Part shown: piece by piece, positions 16,997-26,526 of the stretch
How the letters are laid out: each line of letters opens with the position of its first letter
How positions within the stretch are numbered: the first letter of the stretch is position 1
From: a virus
Length of the DNA: 64,000 nucleotides
IMG/VR virus record: IMGVR_UViG_3300044647_001247
Span: 45,820-109,819 of that record
Reading direction: 5' to 3' (one strand)
Program-made: the position numbers and the translations under genes
Notes under the pieces: generated by a model
What the model was told of the DNA's origin: nothing
Seen by the model: only the letters and a program-made list of their open reading frames with translations
The model's database searches: none

Positions 16997-19900
16997 ATGA
17001 AAATACGCATTACAAAAAAAGGATTGCCTAAAGCACAATGGCAAAATAGTCAAATACCAGGAGGTCAAGCTATTAATCCAAGAAAAGTAGCAGGAAAGGA
17101 AAACTTGACCTCTTGGAATGTTTTTGATAATGCACCACAGCAAGGTGTTCCTACACAATTTATTGATCCTCAATCAGTTGTAAACACAGAACGTAATGTT
17201 TGGAATTATAGTCCCTATCGTAATAGTCAAGGTGAAAGTATAACAGGTGATGAGTATTATAATCAATTTTGGACTCCTCCTAACACTCCTGCAAAAACTG
17301 CTCCTAATATAAATAAAAAATCTACTTATAAAAAAACAAATAACTTTAATGATTATTTTGCTGCAGGAGCAATGACATTAAATGCTTTAGATAATAGACA
17401 AACTGATAAGGAGTTGGAAGCTTCTTGGCGGAATGGTCTTATTAGTCCTGGTATTATTGATTATTCTCAAAACAGAGGAGATTATGAAATGAACACTGGT
17501 ATGGTAGACCCTTATAATACAGGAGCAAAAAACAAAGGACAATTTACTAATTCTTTTTATACTTCACAGTTTCAAGAAGGTGGTATATTTACACTAAATG
17601 AGGTGCAACAAGCTATATTACCTAATATGTTATCGGTAGCTTATGAAAGAAACACACCTGCATCAACATATGTTAATCCACCTAATAATTCATTAAAAAT
17701 AGATTACACAGATGCTGCTGATTTTATTAAATCACAGGAAGGATTTATACCAAAAGCAAAATGGGACTATGCTCAATATAGTGTAGGATATGGCACAAAA
17801 GCTAAAAATAAGAATGAAGTTATTTCTAAAGAAGAAGCTGAAAATAGATTAAAATTAGAACTTGCTCCTGTAATGGAAAAAATACAGAGCAAGCTTAAAG
17901 TTCCTATTAATTCAGGTCAACTTATAGCTCTTGCTTCTATAAATTATAATACAGGTTCTTTAGCAAATAAATTAATTGATAGAATTAATAAGGGTGAAAG
18001 TCCTGACATTATAGCAAATACTATTAAAAGCATGGCATTAACTGGTGTGGGTAGTAATAAAATATTACCGGGATTAGTTAAACGTAGGAATGAAGAAGCT
18101 GGCTTATTTTTACGTGGTTATGAAAATGGTGGTGAAAATACAGAAATTATGAAAATACGTATTACAAATTCTCCTGAGAAAATGGAGTATGGTGGTCAAT
18201 CTAATTATGCATTAGATCTTGGAAGAAAGAATATGTACACTGATATGCCTACTTCTCCATATGAAAGTGTAAGTAAAACAATTCAGGAAGTTCCTGAAGA
18301 GTTTGCTACAATAGAAGCAGAAAAAGGAGAAACTATTCTTACTGATGTAGATGGTGATGGTATCAGAGAACATATGAATATTGAAGGTAAATATCATGAA
18401 TATGGTGGTACTAATCTTGCAGCTAATCCTGGTGATTTTGTTTTTTCTAATCATAAACCAAAGATGGCAATCAAAGATCCAACTGTTTTAAAACTATTTG
18501 ATAAGAAGTTTAAGAAAGGTGGTTACACTCCTGCTGAAATAGCAAAGCAGTATGACTTAAATAAATACAAAGCAGTGTTAGAAAATAAAGATGCTGATAA
18601 GTATGATAAAAATACAGCAGAATTAATGTCTAATAATATTAATAAAAAGTTAGGTATGTTGTCTTTTGTACAAGAAGCTATAAAAGGTTTTCCACAAGGA
18701 ATACCTGAAGTGGCTAAGTCAACAATGGGTCAAAATAATCAAGTTGCATATGGTGGGTATATTCCTGAAATGGCTTATGGTGGTTATCTGGAACAATATC
18801 AAGATAAGGGGCAAGTTACTCCTTCTTGGCTTAAACCATGGTTAAAATCTAATACACAAAAAGGTAGAACAAGTCCCACTGGAAAAATGACAACTTATAA
18901 TCCAGATGTAGATAATATATACAAAGAGCTTGACTATTGGCAGAAAAGAGCAGGAAGAAATTTTAAGAGTGCTGATGATATGCAATCTTTTATATATTCT
19001 TCAATAGAAAAGGAAGATCCTTCTATAATAGAAGATATGTGGAAGAAGTGGGGGAACACAGCAAAAAGTAAAAACACTGATCTAGCTAATTTTGCTGATA
19101 ATACAATAGGAGCAAGAACTGCTGATTTACTAAATACTTATAGAACAAAAAGAGGGCAACCTGTTTCTATACCTAGAAATGTTAAATCTAATTTTAATCT
19201 TCCTCCTTTAAATACAAATTCTATAGATTTGCCATTAACTGTTCCTAATCCATTTACACCACCTTCAGATAAAGTTCCTGATTTTAATGAATCAAAAGGT
19301 AATACTCCTTATGGTTGGACAAATCCTGATAAAAGAAATTTAGCTAATGCTCTTATAAATAGAAGCTATATTAAAAAATATCCTAGTGTAAGGTCAGATG
19401 TTAATCCTGCTATGTCTGATTTTAGAAATATGGATTGGAGAGGAAAGGCAGCGGAGCTTCAAGGAACTTATAATAGCCAACTTAATACATTAGGTAATTT
19501 TCAGTCACCCACCTCTTTAGCTGCAAATATGTCCTTTATGGCAGGACAGCAGGGTGAAAATTTAGTTAATCGTGCTATAGAACCTACAGAACAACAAAAT
19601 GTAAATATTTATAATCAAGTGGCTGGACAGAATGCAAACATTATGAATAACGCATTAGCTAATGCTGCACAAAATAAGTTCTTACGTTCTGGAGAGAGAG
19701 CAGTAGTAAATCAGAGGTATAATCAAGAAATGATTGATTTTAACAATGCATATACACAAGCACGAAATCAAGGAGAGAATAATGCTGCTGGTATATATAA
19801 TACTAATGTAACAGAAAGTCCTTATTATTATATAGATCCTGCTACACAAAGAATGAAGTTTAATTCTGATAATGCACGTGCTGCTTTTGAAGCAGCTAGA

Positions 19901-20134
19901 AGAAGTGCTGGCCCGTCTGATAATGATGTAGTAGCTAAGTATCTTCAAATACGTAGTTCTTTAACAGGTGTTCCTGATGATGAAAAGGATGATGTAACAA
20001 GAGCTATAATGGGTCTTGATAAATCAGCTAGAGGTAGAATGTCTCAGACAACATTTCCTTTTGATCAAATACGAAATAGAACTACAGTACAACAACCTGT
20101 TACAGGTAATTATTCACAAAATCCTAACGGATAA
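16997..20134 (+). CDS. Virion protein with internal GH24-type lysozyme domain (probable fusion)
   Basis: A protein of 1045 residues. It begins MKIRITKKGLPKAQ. Residues ~235-375 are a phage-lysozyme domain: E248 (SQEGF), D257, YS262VGYGT, ALASINYNTGSL and ILPGLVKRRNEEAGLF, matching the GH24 order Glu-(8)-Asp-Thr/Ser, for local peptidoglycan cleavage during entry. At residue 385 the sequence restarts MKIRIT, then a domain typical of crAss-like virion proteins (EAEKGETILTDVDGDG, YGGTNLAANPGDFVFSNHKP, TPAEIAKQYDLNKYK, FPQGIPEVAKS). The C-terminal third is Asn/Gln-rich and helical (residues 810-930). Gly-Gly motifs separate the parts. The internal restart suggests a lysozyme module was joined to an older gene. 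Confidence 0.8.
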   Translation: MKIRITKKGLPKAQWQNSQIPGGQAINPRKVAGKENLTSWNVFDNAPQQGVPTQFIDPQSVVNTERNVWNYSPYRNSQGESITGDEYYNQFWTPPNTPAKTAPNINKKSTYKKTNNFNDYFAAGAMTLNALDNRQTDKELEASWRNGLISPGIIDYSQNRGDYEMNTGMVDPYNTGAKNKGQFTNSFYTSQFQEGGIFTLNEVQQAILPNMLSVAYERNTPASTYVNPPNNSLKIDYTDAADFIKSQEGFIPKAKWDYAQYSVGYGTKAKNKNEVISKEEAENRLKLELAPVMEKIQSKLKVPINSGQLIALASINYNTGSLANKLIDRINKGESPDIIANTIKSMALTGVGSNKILPGLVKRRNEEAGLFLRGYENGGENTEIMKIRITNSPEKMEYGGQSNYALDLGRKNMYTDMPTSPYESVSKTIQEVPEEFATIEAEKGETILTDVDGDGIREHMNIEGKYHEYGGTNLAANPGDFVFSNHKPKMAIKDPTVLKLFDKKFKKGGYTPAEIAKQYDLNKYKAVLENKDADKYDKNTAELMSNNINKKLGMLSFVQEAIKGFPQGIPEVAKSTMGQNNQVAYGGYIPEMAYGGYLEQYQDKGQVTPSWLKPWLKSNTQKGRTSPTGKMTTYNPDVDNIYKELDYWQKRAGRNFKSADDMQSFIYSSIEKEDPSIIEDMWKKWGNTAKSKNTDLANFADNTIGARTADLLNTYRTKRGQPVSIPRNVKSNFNLPPLNTNSIDLPLTVPNPFTPPSDKVPDFNESKGNTPYGWTNPDKRNLANALINRSYIKKYPSVRSDVNPAMSDFRNMDWRGKAAELQGTYNSQLNTLGNFQSPTSLAANMSFMAGQQGENLVNRAIEPTEQQNVNIYNQVAGQNANIMNNALANAAQNKFLRSGERAVVNQRYNQEMIDFNNAYTQARNQGENNAAGIYNTNVTESPYYYIDPATQRMKFNSDNARAAFEAARRSAGPSDNDVVAKYLQIRSSLTGVPDDEKDDVTRAIMGLDKSARGRMSQTTFPFDQIRNRTTVQQPVTGNYSQNPNG

Positions 20135-20146
20135 TAAACTTAGCAA

Positions 20147-20190
20147 GTTTAATTTTAAACTTTAATAGTTTTTGCTTAAATTAATAGTAG
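20147..20190 (+). promoter_or_regulatory. Promoter-like element, long form, copy 2 (similar at 6910)
   Basis: The palindrome GTTTAATTTTAAAC (20147-20160) is followed by a T run and TTGCTTAAATTAATAGTAG, ending exactly at the ATG of the next gene. The block order matches 6910-6955 with a 2-base shorter spacer. If the RNA starts in the terminal TAG the message would be nearly leaderless. Confidence 0.55.
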
Positions 20191-23100
20191 ATGGCAACCT
20201 TTATACCAGGAGATCAACCCTTAAGAATGGATCCGGTGTTATACACTCCGGACTATAATTTTTTGCGATATGTATTGCAGAAGAAAGATGCACAATATGA
20301 ACAAGGTTTAAAATCAGTAAGTGGTACTATAGGTTCTTTGAAAAAAGAAATGTCAGACCCAACTAATGTACAAAGACGAGATGAGTATTTTAAACTTGCT
20401 GAAAGTCAACTTAAAAAAATCTCTTCTGCTGATTTATCTTTACAGCAAAATGTAAATAGTGCTAATGCAATATTTGATCCTATAGCTACAGATCCTGGTA
20501 TTGTATATGATATGTATCACACTGCTAATAATAGAAAGCAGTTAGCTGCAATGGAATCATGGGCCAGTTCAGATGATATGGCAACACGTAAAAAATTTAA
20601 TCCTGAAATATATAATTGGGTTAAAAAAGATTTAGATAGTTTGAAAAATGGTAATGGTGATATTAATAGTTATAAGGTTCAGGGTAGAAAAGCTTTTGCT
20701 TATATAGATGCCCAAGATATTATTAATGAAGCTGCAAAGCAACAAGGTTTTAAAACAGAAAAAGATGATAAAGGTAATCCTTACTTAATAACTACTACAG
20801 AAGGTCCTGATTTTGCACCTAATTACAAAGTGTTTGCAGAAAATGTTTTAGGTGCAAACTCTATTTATCAGCAACAACTAAGTATTCTAGGTCAAGCTGC
20901 TAACGAACGGGTACTAGATGAAGCTCGTTTTAATTCTGCATATGCAGATCTTTCACAGACTCAGATACTTAAAAAATACTTTACAGACAATTATGATAAA
21001 GATAGAAAGGAAAATGAAAGTTATTTATCTCAACTAACTGATGATTTTGCTACACAAAGAAAAGAGTTACTTGCTTATGGTGAAAGTAATAGAGATAAAC
21101 TTAATAGTGATTCAAAACTTGCTAATGCTTATGCTCAAAAAGTTTATTCATTAGAAAGTCAAGAAGCTCAGTTAGAAAATCAACGTCGTGCTTTTAATAC
21201 TCGTTTTGGTTCAGATAACACTGCTAAAATTGCTCTAAAAGAAAAGTATGTAACTGATGCTGTAAACAATCCAGAAGGATTTTTTGCTCAAAGATATAAG
21301 CTTAATGATATAATGCGTTTTAGTAATATGCGTTCAGCATCTTTTAGCCAGACTATAAAAGCTGATCAAGCTTATTTAGGTATATTAAATGCTAGAGATA
21401 AAAGTTTAAATACAATAAATAATATAAAAGATGATCAGTTTGATAATAAAATTGATGCTATTGGTTTAGGAATAAAAACTACTGAAACAGCTTATAAGTT
21501 ACAAGGTAAAGATAGTAAAGGTGAAAGAACAAAGAATAGTAGTGGTGAGAATAAAGAAGCTGATATTGAGTTTGCAGGAAATAGTCAAACTCAAGTAACT
21601 GTTCAAAGACATATTTCTAACTTAAATAACAGTATAGCTTTAAACACTGCTAGTGCTATTCAAGAGCTTACATCACCTGTTGGTGGATTAGCTATTTTAG
21701 AAAGCATGGGTGTTAAGCCAGAAGCAATAGGTTTTATCAGACAATATTATACAAGATCTATGATTGATCCTAAAACTAAAATTAGGCTTGATGAGTCTAA
21801 TGCTTTATCAGAAGCTTATAGATCTTTATTTGCTTTTGCTAAGAATAATAATAGTGCTGACGTCGTGGATAAAATGAGAGATCAAGTAAAAGAGGGAGTA
21901 ACAAAGGATAAAGTAGACATACCTAGTCTTTTACGTATGGCTGTAAAAAACTACACACCAAAGAATGAAAATGAAATTGCTTCTATTAGTGCGTTAATTG
22001 AATATGAAAAAAACCTGTCTCAGGTAAACAACTTATCTGGACAGCTTGAAGTTGCTACTAATAGTGTAATTTCAAATATAATTAAAGATCCAAAAAAAAC
22101 TAAGGAGTTTTCAAATGTCATTGTTAATGATAATGGAAAGAATAGAGTGGTAGATCCTAGTGATATTGTTAAGAAACTACCATCTAAAGGATGGATGATA
22201 AAAGGTATAATTGGAAATAATCCTACTACATTAACTGAAGAAGATAAAAAAATTATTTCTAATGGTATGTTTAGCGGTACATTAAATGTAGAAGTTAATG
22301 GTCGAGGTAACTCTGACTCAGGTGAATATTTTGAAACAACATTTGAATATAAAGGAGAAAGCTATAGACTTAGAACAGATGAGCCAATTATACCTGCAAC
22401 TAAAGAATTGAATAGTAAGTTAAATAAGTTAAATGAGATGGTTCCTATACCTGCATTATCTTCTGAAGAAGGTGTTATTGGAGCTGCCCGTTTTTATTTA
22501 CGTAATGATCTTAAAGAAAACATGCGTATTATAATAGCTGGTGACGCTACTACTACATCTTCTAATATTATAGATGGTGATACTGAAAAGCAAGTTGATC
22601 CTGAAATGCAAAAAAAAGTAAGAGCTGCTATTGGTGATAAAAAGATGATAGACTCAGGATCAATGTATATAATTAAAGGTTCACCCTTAAATAATGGTGG
22701 GCAAGTTGTTTCAATTACATTTCCTCAAGGTGAGTTAACATCTGACGGTAAACCTAAAAATGAAATAGCGGGGAAAACTTTTTATTTTCCTATTAATGTA
22801 GATAGTAAAAGTCCTGAAATAATAAAGGTGTTTGATCAGATGGATCAATTAGATGAATGGATGAATGTATCTAATAAAAATAAACCATATGTTATGGATC
22901 ACTTTGAAGGACTTGGTATAAAAGTTGAAGTGATACCTAGTCAACCAGGATCTAAAGTGGGAACTGTAAAAATGTATTCTAAATTTAATCCAGATAGCTC
23001 TAAATACGAGGATGAAATGCGTGTAGTTGATAATATTACTTTTGATTTAAATAAGATAACATTTTCTGAATTAAAACAAGAGATGTTTCAAAAATTTATT

Positions 23101-23193
23101 ATGCCTTCTGTAAAAGCACGTATGAGTTATAACAAACAAGTTAGTGTTCAAGGTTTTGGAGTAGAAAGTATAATTAATCGTCTTCGTAAATAA
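20191..23193 (+). CDS. Large internal virion protein, function unassigned
   Basis: A protein of 1000 residues from ATG 20191, immediately after the promoter-like element. Residues 1-480 are strongly helical and Gln/Asn/Lys-rich with heptad-like stretches (SQEAQLENQRRAFNTRF), while the C-terminal half is mixed alpha/beta. The N-terminus PGDQPLRMDPVLYTPDYNF has a pattern I associate with crAss-like virion proteins encoded next to the RNA polymerase. No membrane segment or catalytic motif found. Its place between the lysozyme protein and the giant polymerase genes suggests cargo that is packaged and ejected with the polymerase; this is inference. Confidence 0.65.
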   Translation: MATFIPGDQPLRMDPVLYTPDYNFLRYVLQKKDAQYEQGLKSVSGTIGSLKKEMSDPTNVQRRDEYFKLAESQLKKISSADLSLQQNVNSANAIFDPIATDPGIVYDMYHTANNRKQLAAMESWASSDDMATRKKFNPEIYNWVKKDLDSLKNGNGDINSYKVQGRKAFAYIDAQDIINEAAKQQGFKTEKDDKGNPYLITTTEGPDFAPNYKVFAENVLGANSIYQQQLSILGQAANERVLDEARFNSAYADLSQTQILKKYFTDNYDKDRKENESYLSQLTDDFATQRKELLAYGESNRDKLNSDSKLANAYAQKVYSLESQEAQLENQRRAFNTRFGSDNTAKIALKEKYVTDAVNNPEGFFAQRYKLNDIMRFSNMRSASFSQTIKADQAYLGILNARDKSLNTINNIKDDQFDNKIDAIGLGIKTTETAYKLQGKDSKGERTKNSSGENKEADIEFAGNSQTQVTVQRHISNLNNSIALNTASAIQELTSPVGGLAILESMGVKPEAIGFIRQYYTRSMIDPKTKIRLDESNALSEAYRSLFAFAKNNNSADVVDKMRDQVKEGVTKDKVDIPSLLRMAVKNYTPKNENEIASISALIEYEKNLSQVNNLSGQLEVATNSVISNIIKDPKKTKEFSNVIVNDNGKNRVVDPSDIVKKLPSKGWMIKGIIGNNPTTLTEEDKKIISNGMFSGTLNVEVNGRGNSDSGEYFETTFEYKGESYRLRTDEPIIPATKELNSKLNKLNEMVPIPALSSEEGVIGAARFYLRNDLKENMRIIIAGDATTTSSNIIDGDTEKQVDPEMQKKVRAAIGDKKMIDSGSMYIIKGSPLNNGGQVVSITFPQGELTSDGKPKNEIAGKTFYFPINVDSKSPEIIKVFDQMDQLDEWMNVSNKNKPYVMDHFEGLGIKVEVIPSQPGSKVGTVKMYSKFNPDSSKYEDEMRVVDNITFDLNKITFSELKQEMFQKFIMPSVKARMSYNKQVSVQGFGVESIINRLRK

Positions 23194-23206
23194 CTGACAT
23201 CCTTTT

Positions 23207-26200
23207 ATGGAAAACTTCAAAATAAATACAAATTTATATATACCTTCTACACCAAATGTTGAGCAACAGCTGAAAGAAACTCAAGCTAGTGAAAACTACA
23301 TTCAATCTGTAATACCTAGTTCTTCTGATATTGCAGCTAGTATATCAATGCCTGGAGATAGTATTGTAGATCTTATTAATCAGATAGAAAAGTATAATGC
23401 TGAGAGTGAAGCTTTACTAGCTCAATCCAACTCTGAAATATCAACTATCGGGTCATACCAATTTGATCAACGAGCTGCCATAAATGATATTGCTAAGAAA
23501 CTAAATCCTAAAGCACCTACATTAAAATCATCTGCTTCAGGTGCTTATTTAGGTACAGTTGGTGAACTAGAACGTTATTCTAGTTCAGATAATTTTAAAA
23601 TCTTTGGTTTTAATAGTGCTTTAGGAGAAGAACAAGAATATAAATATGGTCGTGCTATGACCTGGGGTGATACATTAGGTAAAGCTTTTGCTGGTGGTGG
23701 AGCTATTGCTGCTGATACTTTTATAGAAGGATGGAAAGGCTGGGGACGTATGGCTGAAGCTTTATATACATGGGATTCTTCTAAACTTATGGGTTCCAAA
23801 GAAGAACGTTATGAAATTGCTAAACAGCAAGAAGCAATCTTTAATAAGTATGCTATATATAATACAGCTGAATCAGAAGATTCTCTTTTAAATAGACAGT
23901 TCTTTGGTAACATGTTACAACAAGCTGGTTTTACAATTGGTGCATTTGGTCAAATGATTGTAGAAAACTATTTAACTGCAGGTATAGGAAAAGCCATTAG
24001 TGCATCAGTTGGTATGTTTGCAAAAGCTAAAGGGCTTAGCACAGCTATGAACGTAGGTGAGCTCATCAACGACACCCGTAAAGCTCAACAGGTTATTTCA
24101 AACACACAAAGAGTAAACAACGCTCTTAAGCAGATACCTCGTGCCTTAGTACCATTATTTGGTACAATAGAAGATGCAGTCAAAGCCGGTAAGGCTGGAG
24201 CTGGTACACTTCAGTTGGGTATGATTGGTCTAGGTGGTATCAAAAGAGAGCTTAGTATATTTAACATGGCTCGTTCAGAAGCCATCTTTGAAGCTGCTTC
24301 CACTTATAAAGAGATGGAAGATAAACTACTAAAAGAGTTTATAAATACAAACGGAAGACAACCTACTAATACAGAACTGGAAAACATCCGTAAAACAGCT
24401 GACGACGCTTCGTCTGATAACTTTGCTTCCAACTTGGGCATCCTGACACTGATGAATAGGATACAGTTTGGTAACATGTTCAAAAACTTTAACACCTCTA
24501 AGAAGATCTTTTCTAAGAACGCTGCTGCTTTTGCAGATGATGTATTTGAGGTGAGCGGTAAGGTAGGAGGTAAAATAGTAACCAAGGTTTATGAGAAAGG
24601 CTTTATAGGAAGACTTGGATCAGTTGGAGATATTGCTAAAACTTTTGGCAAGAAGAAAGCTGCCTGGGAAGCCAGTAAGTCCATGGGTCTTGGTCTAATG
24701 AAGTTTGAAGGATCTGAAGGAGCCCAGGAACTTATACAGGAAGCGTCTAATAAAGGATTGAGTCAGTATCATTATGACCTATATCATGGTAAGAAAGGAT
24801 ACGGTAGTAAACTAGACAATGTACTGGAAAGCATTCAAAACCCTATCACAGATATTGATGGGGCCAAAACCTTTTTGATGGGTGCTCTTACAGGACGTTT
24901 CATTGCTCCTGTATCATATGCCGGTGGTAAAATATTTGGTGGTAAACAAGCTCAAGAAATAGCTGCTCAGAAAAGACAGGCTATTGATGTCATCAACAGT
25001 TTCTACAGTGATCCTACACAATACACTAAAGAGTGGATTGCTAACGTGAAGGTTCAGAACAAAGCTGCTGAAACAATGGAACAAGCTGTTGCCAACGGTG
25101 ACAAGTATACATTCTATAATGCTAAAGATTCTGCTTTTGCAAAAGCTATATCATCAGCTATTAAACTTAATATGTATGAATCTTTAAAAGACACAATGAA
25201 TGAGTTGGGTAAAAACTTAAGTGATACAGAGTTTAAAGAAGCTTTTAATATGGATGCTAGTGAAACTAGTCGTCAAGGAGTATCAGAGTTTATGAATAAT
25301 GTTACTCAACAAATGGATGATTATTTTACTTTATATACCAACTTAAAAGATAAATATGGAGACAGGATTGTTCCTGAGCTATATCGTTATAATAAACCAG
25401 AAGAATATGAGAATGTAAAAATTTCTAAGATTGCATTAGACAATGCTATAGAAATGCTTACTACTAATGTATATAAAGCAAGACAGTCTACTAAAAGAGC
25501 AGTGCAATTGCAACGTGAGATGGCTGCTAATATAAATATAGGAGCTTCTTCTATAGAAGTTTTAAACAAACTAGGAAGTGAACAATCTATTAATGATCAT
25601 GTAGATATCCTTCAAAAAGAAGTTTCTTTTTATGAGAGTGTTGATACATTATCACCTGAGCAAAGAAAAGAATTTAATAGAAAGAAGCAAGAACTTAAAT
25701 TAGCTGAGGGTTGGAAAAACGCGTTTGAAGATGTAATGACTGGTCAGGGAGAAAGTTATTTTGATCCTAAGACAATTCGTGAAATATATGCTGCTTATGA
25801 AGAGTTAGTTAACTTTTATAATAAGTCTGAAGAAAAAAATGTTGCAGTTTCTATAGAAGATATAGAAGACAACTTTAGTAAGTTCTTAGATTATATACAG
25901 CTTAATAAAGATAATAAGGCTTATATAGATGCTATGAATATTTTGGCTGATCCTTATAATATAAGCTTGATTATAGAAGCTACAAAAAGCTCGCTTAAGG
26001 AAATAGGTACACGTAATCAAAAAGAACACATACAAGAAGTGCAGGCCATTACAGAAGATAAGATAGAAGAACCTGCTGAACTAATAGAACTTGTAGAAGA
26101 AGCTAAGTATCCTGATTTACCATCTATAAACAAACCTGAAGAACCTGCTCCATCTGCTCCTGAGCAATCACTTAATAAAGAACAAAAGGCTGCTTTAGAA

Positions 26201-26518
26201 AAAGCTTATCAGGAAGCATATGCTAAGTATAAACAAGATGCAGAAGCTGCAGGTAATAGTATTGCTAACTACGGACAATGGAAAGATTTTAGTGTTGCTG
26301 CTAAAGATATACGTAAAAAATTTGATTTAGGTGGTGTTTCTGAAAAAAAAGAACCTGAAACTTACGTAGAGAATTTTGATGTAGCTACAGTTAACACAGA
26401 AAATATTTCCACAGATGTTGTAGATGAGATTTTGAGTTCTAGAGAATCAAAAAAAAGTGATAACTTTGATAGTAATACGGATGAATTTTTCACTAACCTT
26501 ACTGTTTGTAATATCTAA
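23207..26518 (+). CDS. Large internal virion protein with hydrophobic helices
   Basis: A protein of 1103 residues. After a polar N-terminus, residues ~155-300 contain Gly/Ala-rich hydrophobic helices (GKAFAGGGAIAADTF, QQAGFTIGAFGQMIVENYL, IGKAISASVGMF) compatible with membrane insertion during DNA entry. The rest is helical and charged, ending in an acidic Pro/Glu-rich linker near residue 970 and a Ser/Asp-rich tail. No enzyme motif recognised. It lies eight bases before the polymerase gene. From about 24.05 to 25.1 kb the third codon positions are visibly richer in C and G than around it, which may mark recombination. Confidence 0.65.
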   Translation: MENFKINTNLYIPSTPNVEQQLKETQASENYIQSVIPSSSDIAASISMPGDSIVDLINQIEKYNAESEALLAQSNSEISTIGSYQFDQRAAINDIAKKLNPKAPTLKSSASGAYLGTVGELERYSSSDNFKIFGFNSALGEEQEYKYGRAMTWGDTLGKAFAGGGAIAADTFIEGWKGWGRMAEALYTWDSSKLMGSKEERYEIAKQQEAIFNKYAIYNTAESEDSLLNRQFFGNMLQQAGFTIGAFGQMIVENYLTAGIGKAISASVGMFAKAKGLSTAMNVGELINDTRKAQQVISNTQRVNNALKQIPRALVPLFGTIEDAVKAGKAGAGTLQLGMIGLGGIKRELSIFNMARSEAIFEAASTYKEMEDKLLKEFINTNGRQPTNTELENIRKTADDASSDNFASNLGILTLMNRIQFGNMFKNFNTSKKIFSKNAAAFADDVFEVSGKVGGKIVTKVYEKGFIGRLGSVGDIAKTFGKKKAAWEASKSMGLGLMKFEGSEGAQELIQEASNKGLSQYHYDLYHGKKGYGSKLDNVLESIQNPITDIDGAKTFLMGALTGRFIAPVSYAGGKIFGGKQAQEIAAQKRQAIDVINSFYSDPTQYTKEWIANVKVQNKAAETMEQAVANGDKYTFYNAKDSAFAKAISSAIKLNMYESLKDTMNELGKNLSDTEFKEAFNMDASETSRQGVSEFMNNVTQQMDDYFTLYTNLKDKYGDRIVPELYRYNKPEEYENVKISKIALDNAIEMLTTNVYKARQSTKRAVQLQREMAANINIGASSIEVLNKLGSEQSINDHVDILQKEVSFYESVDTLSPEQRKEFNRKKQELKLAEGWKNAFEDVMTGQGESYFDPKTIREIYAAYEELVNFYNKSEEKNVAVSIEDIEDNFSKFLDYIQLNKDNKAYIDAMNILADPYNISLIIEATKSSLKEIGTRNQKEHIQEVQAITEDKIEEPAELIELVEEAKYPDLPSINKPEEPAPSAPEQSLNKEQKAALEKAYQEAYAKYKQDAEAAGNSIANYGQWKDFSVAAKDIRKKFDLGGVSEKKEPETYVENFDVATVNTENISTDVVDEILSSRESKKSDNFDSNTDEFFTNLTVCNI

Positions 26519-26526
26519 TATATTCT

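Noticed and set aside
18344-18368. DVDGDG in the lysozyme-containing protein, resembling an RNA polymerase DxDGD loop
   Set aside because: It lies in a virion domain with no other polymerase features; the DLDID site at 33976 in the giant protein fits the polymerase far better. A calcium-type loop is likelier.
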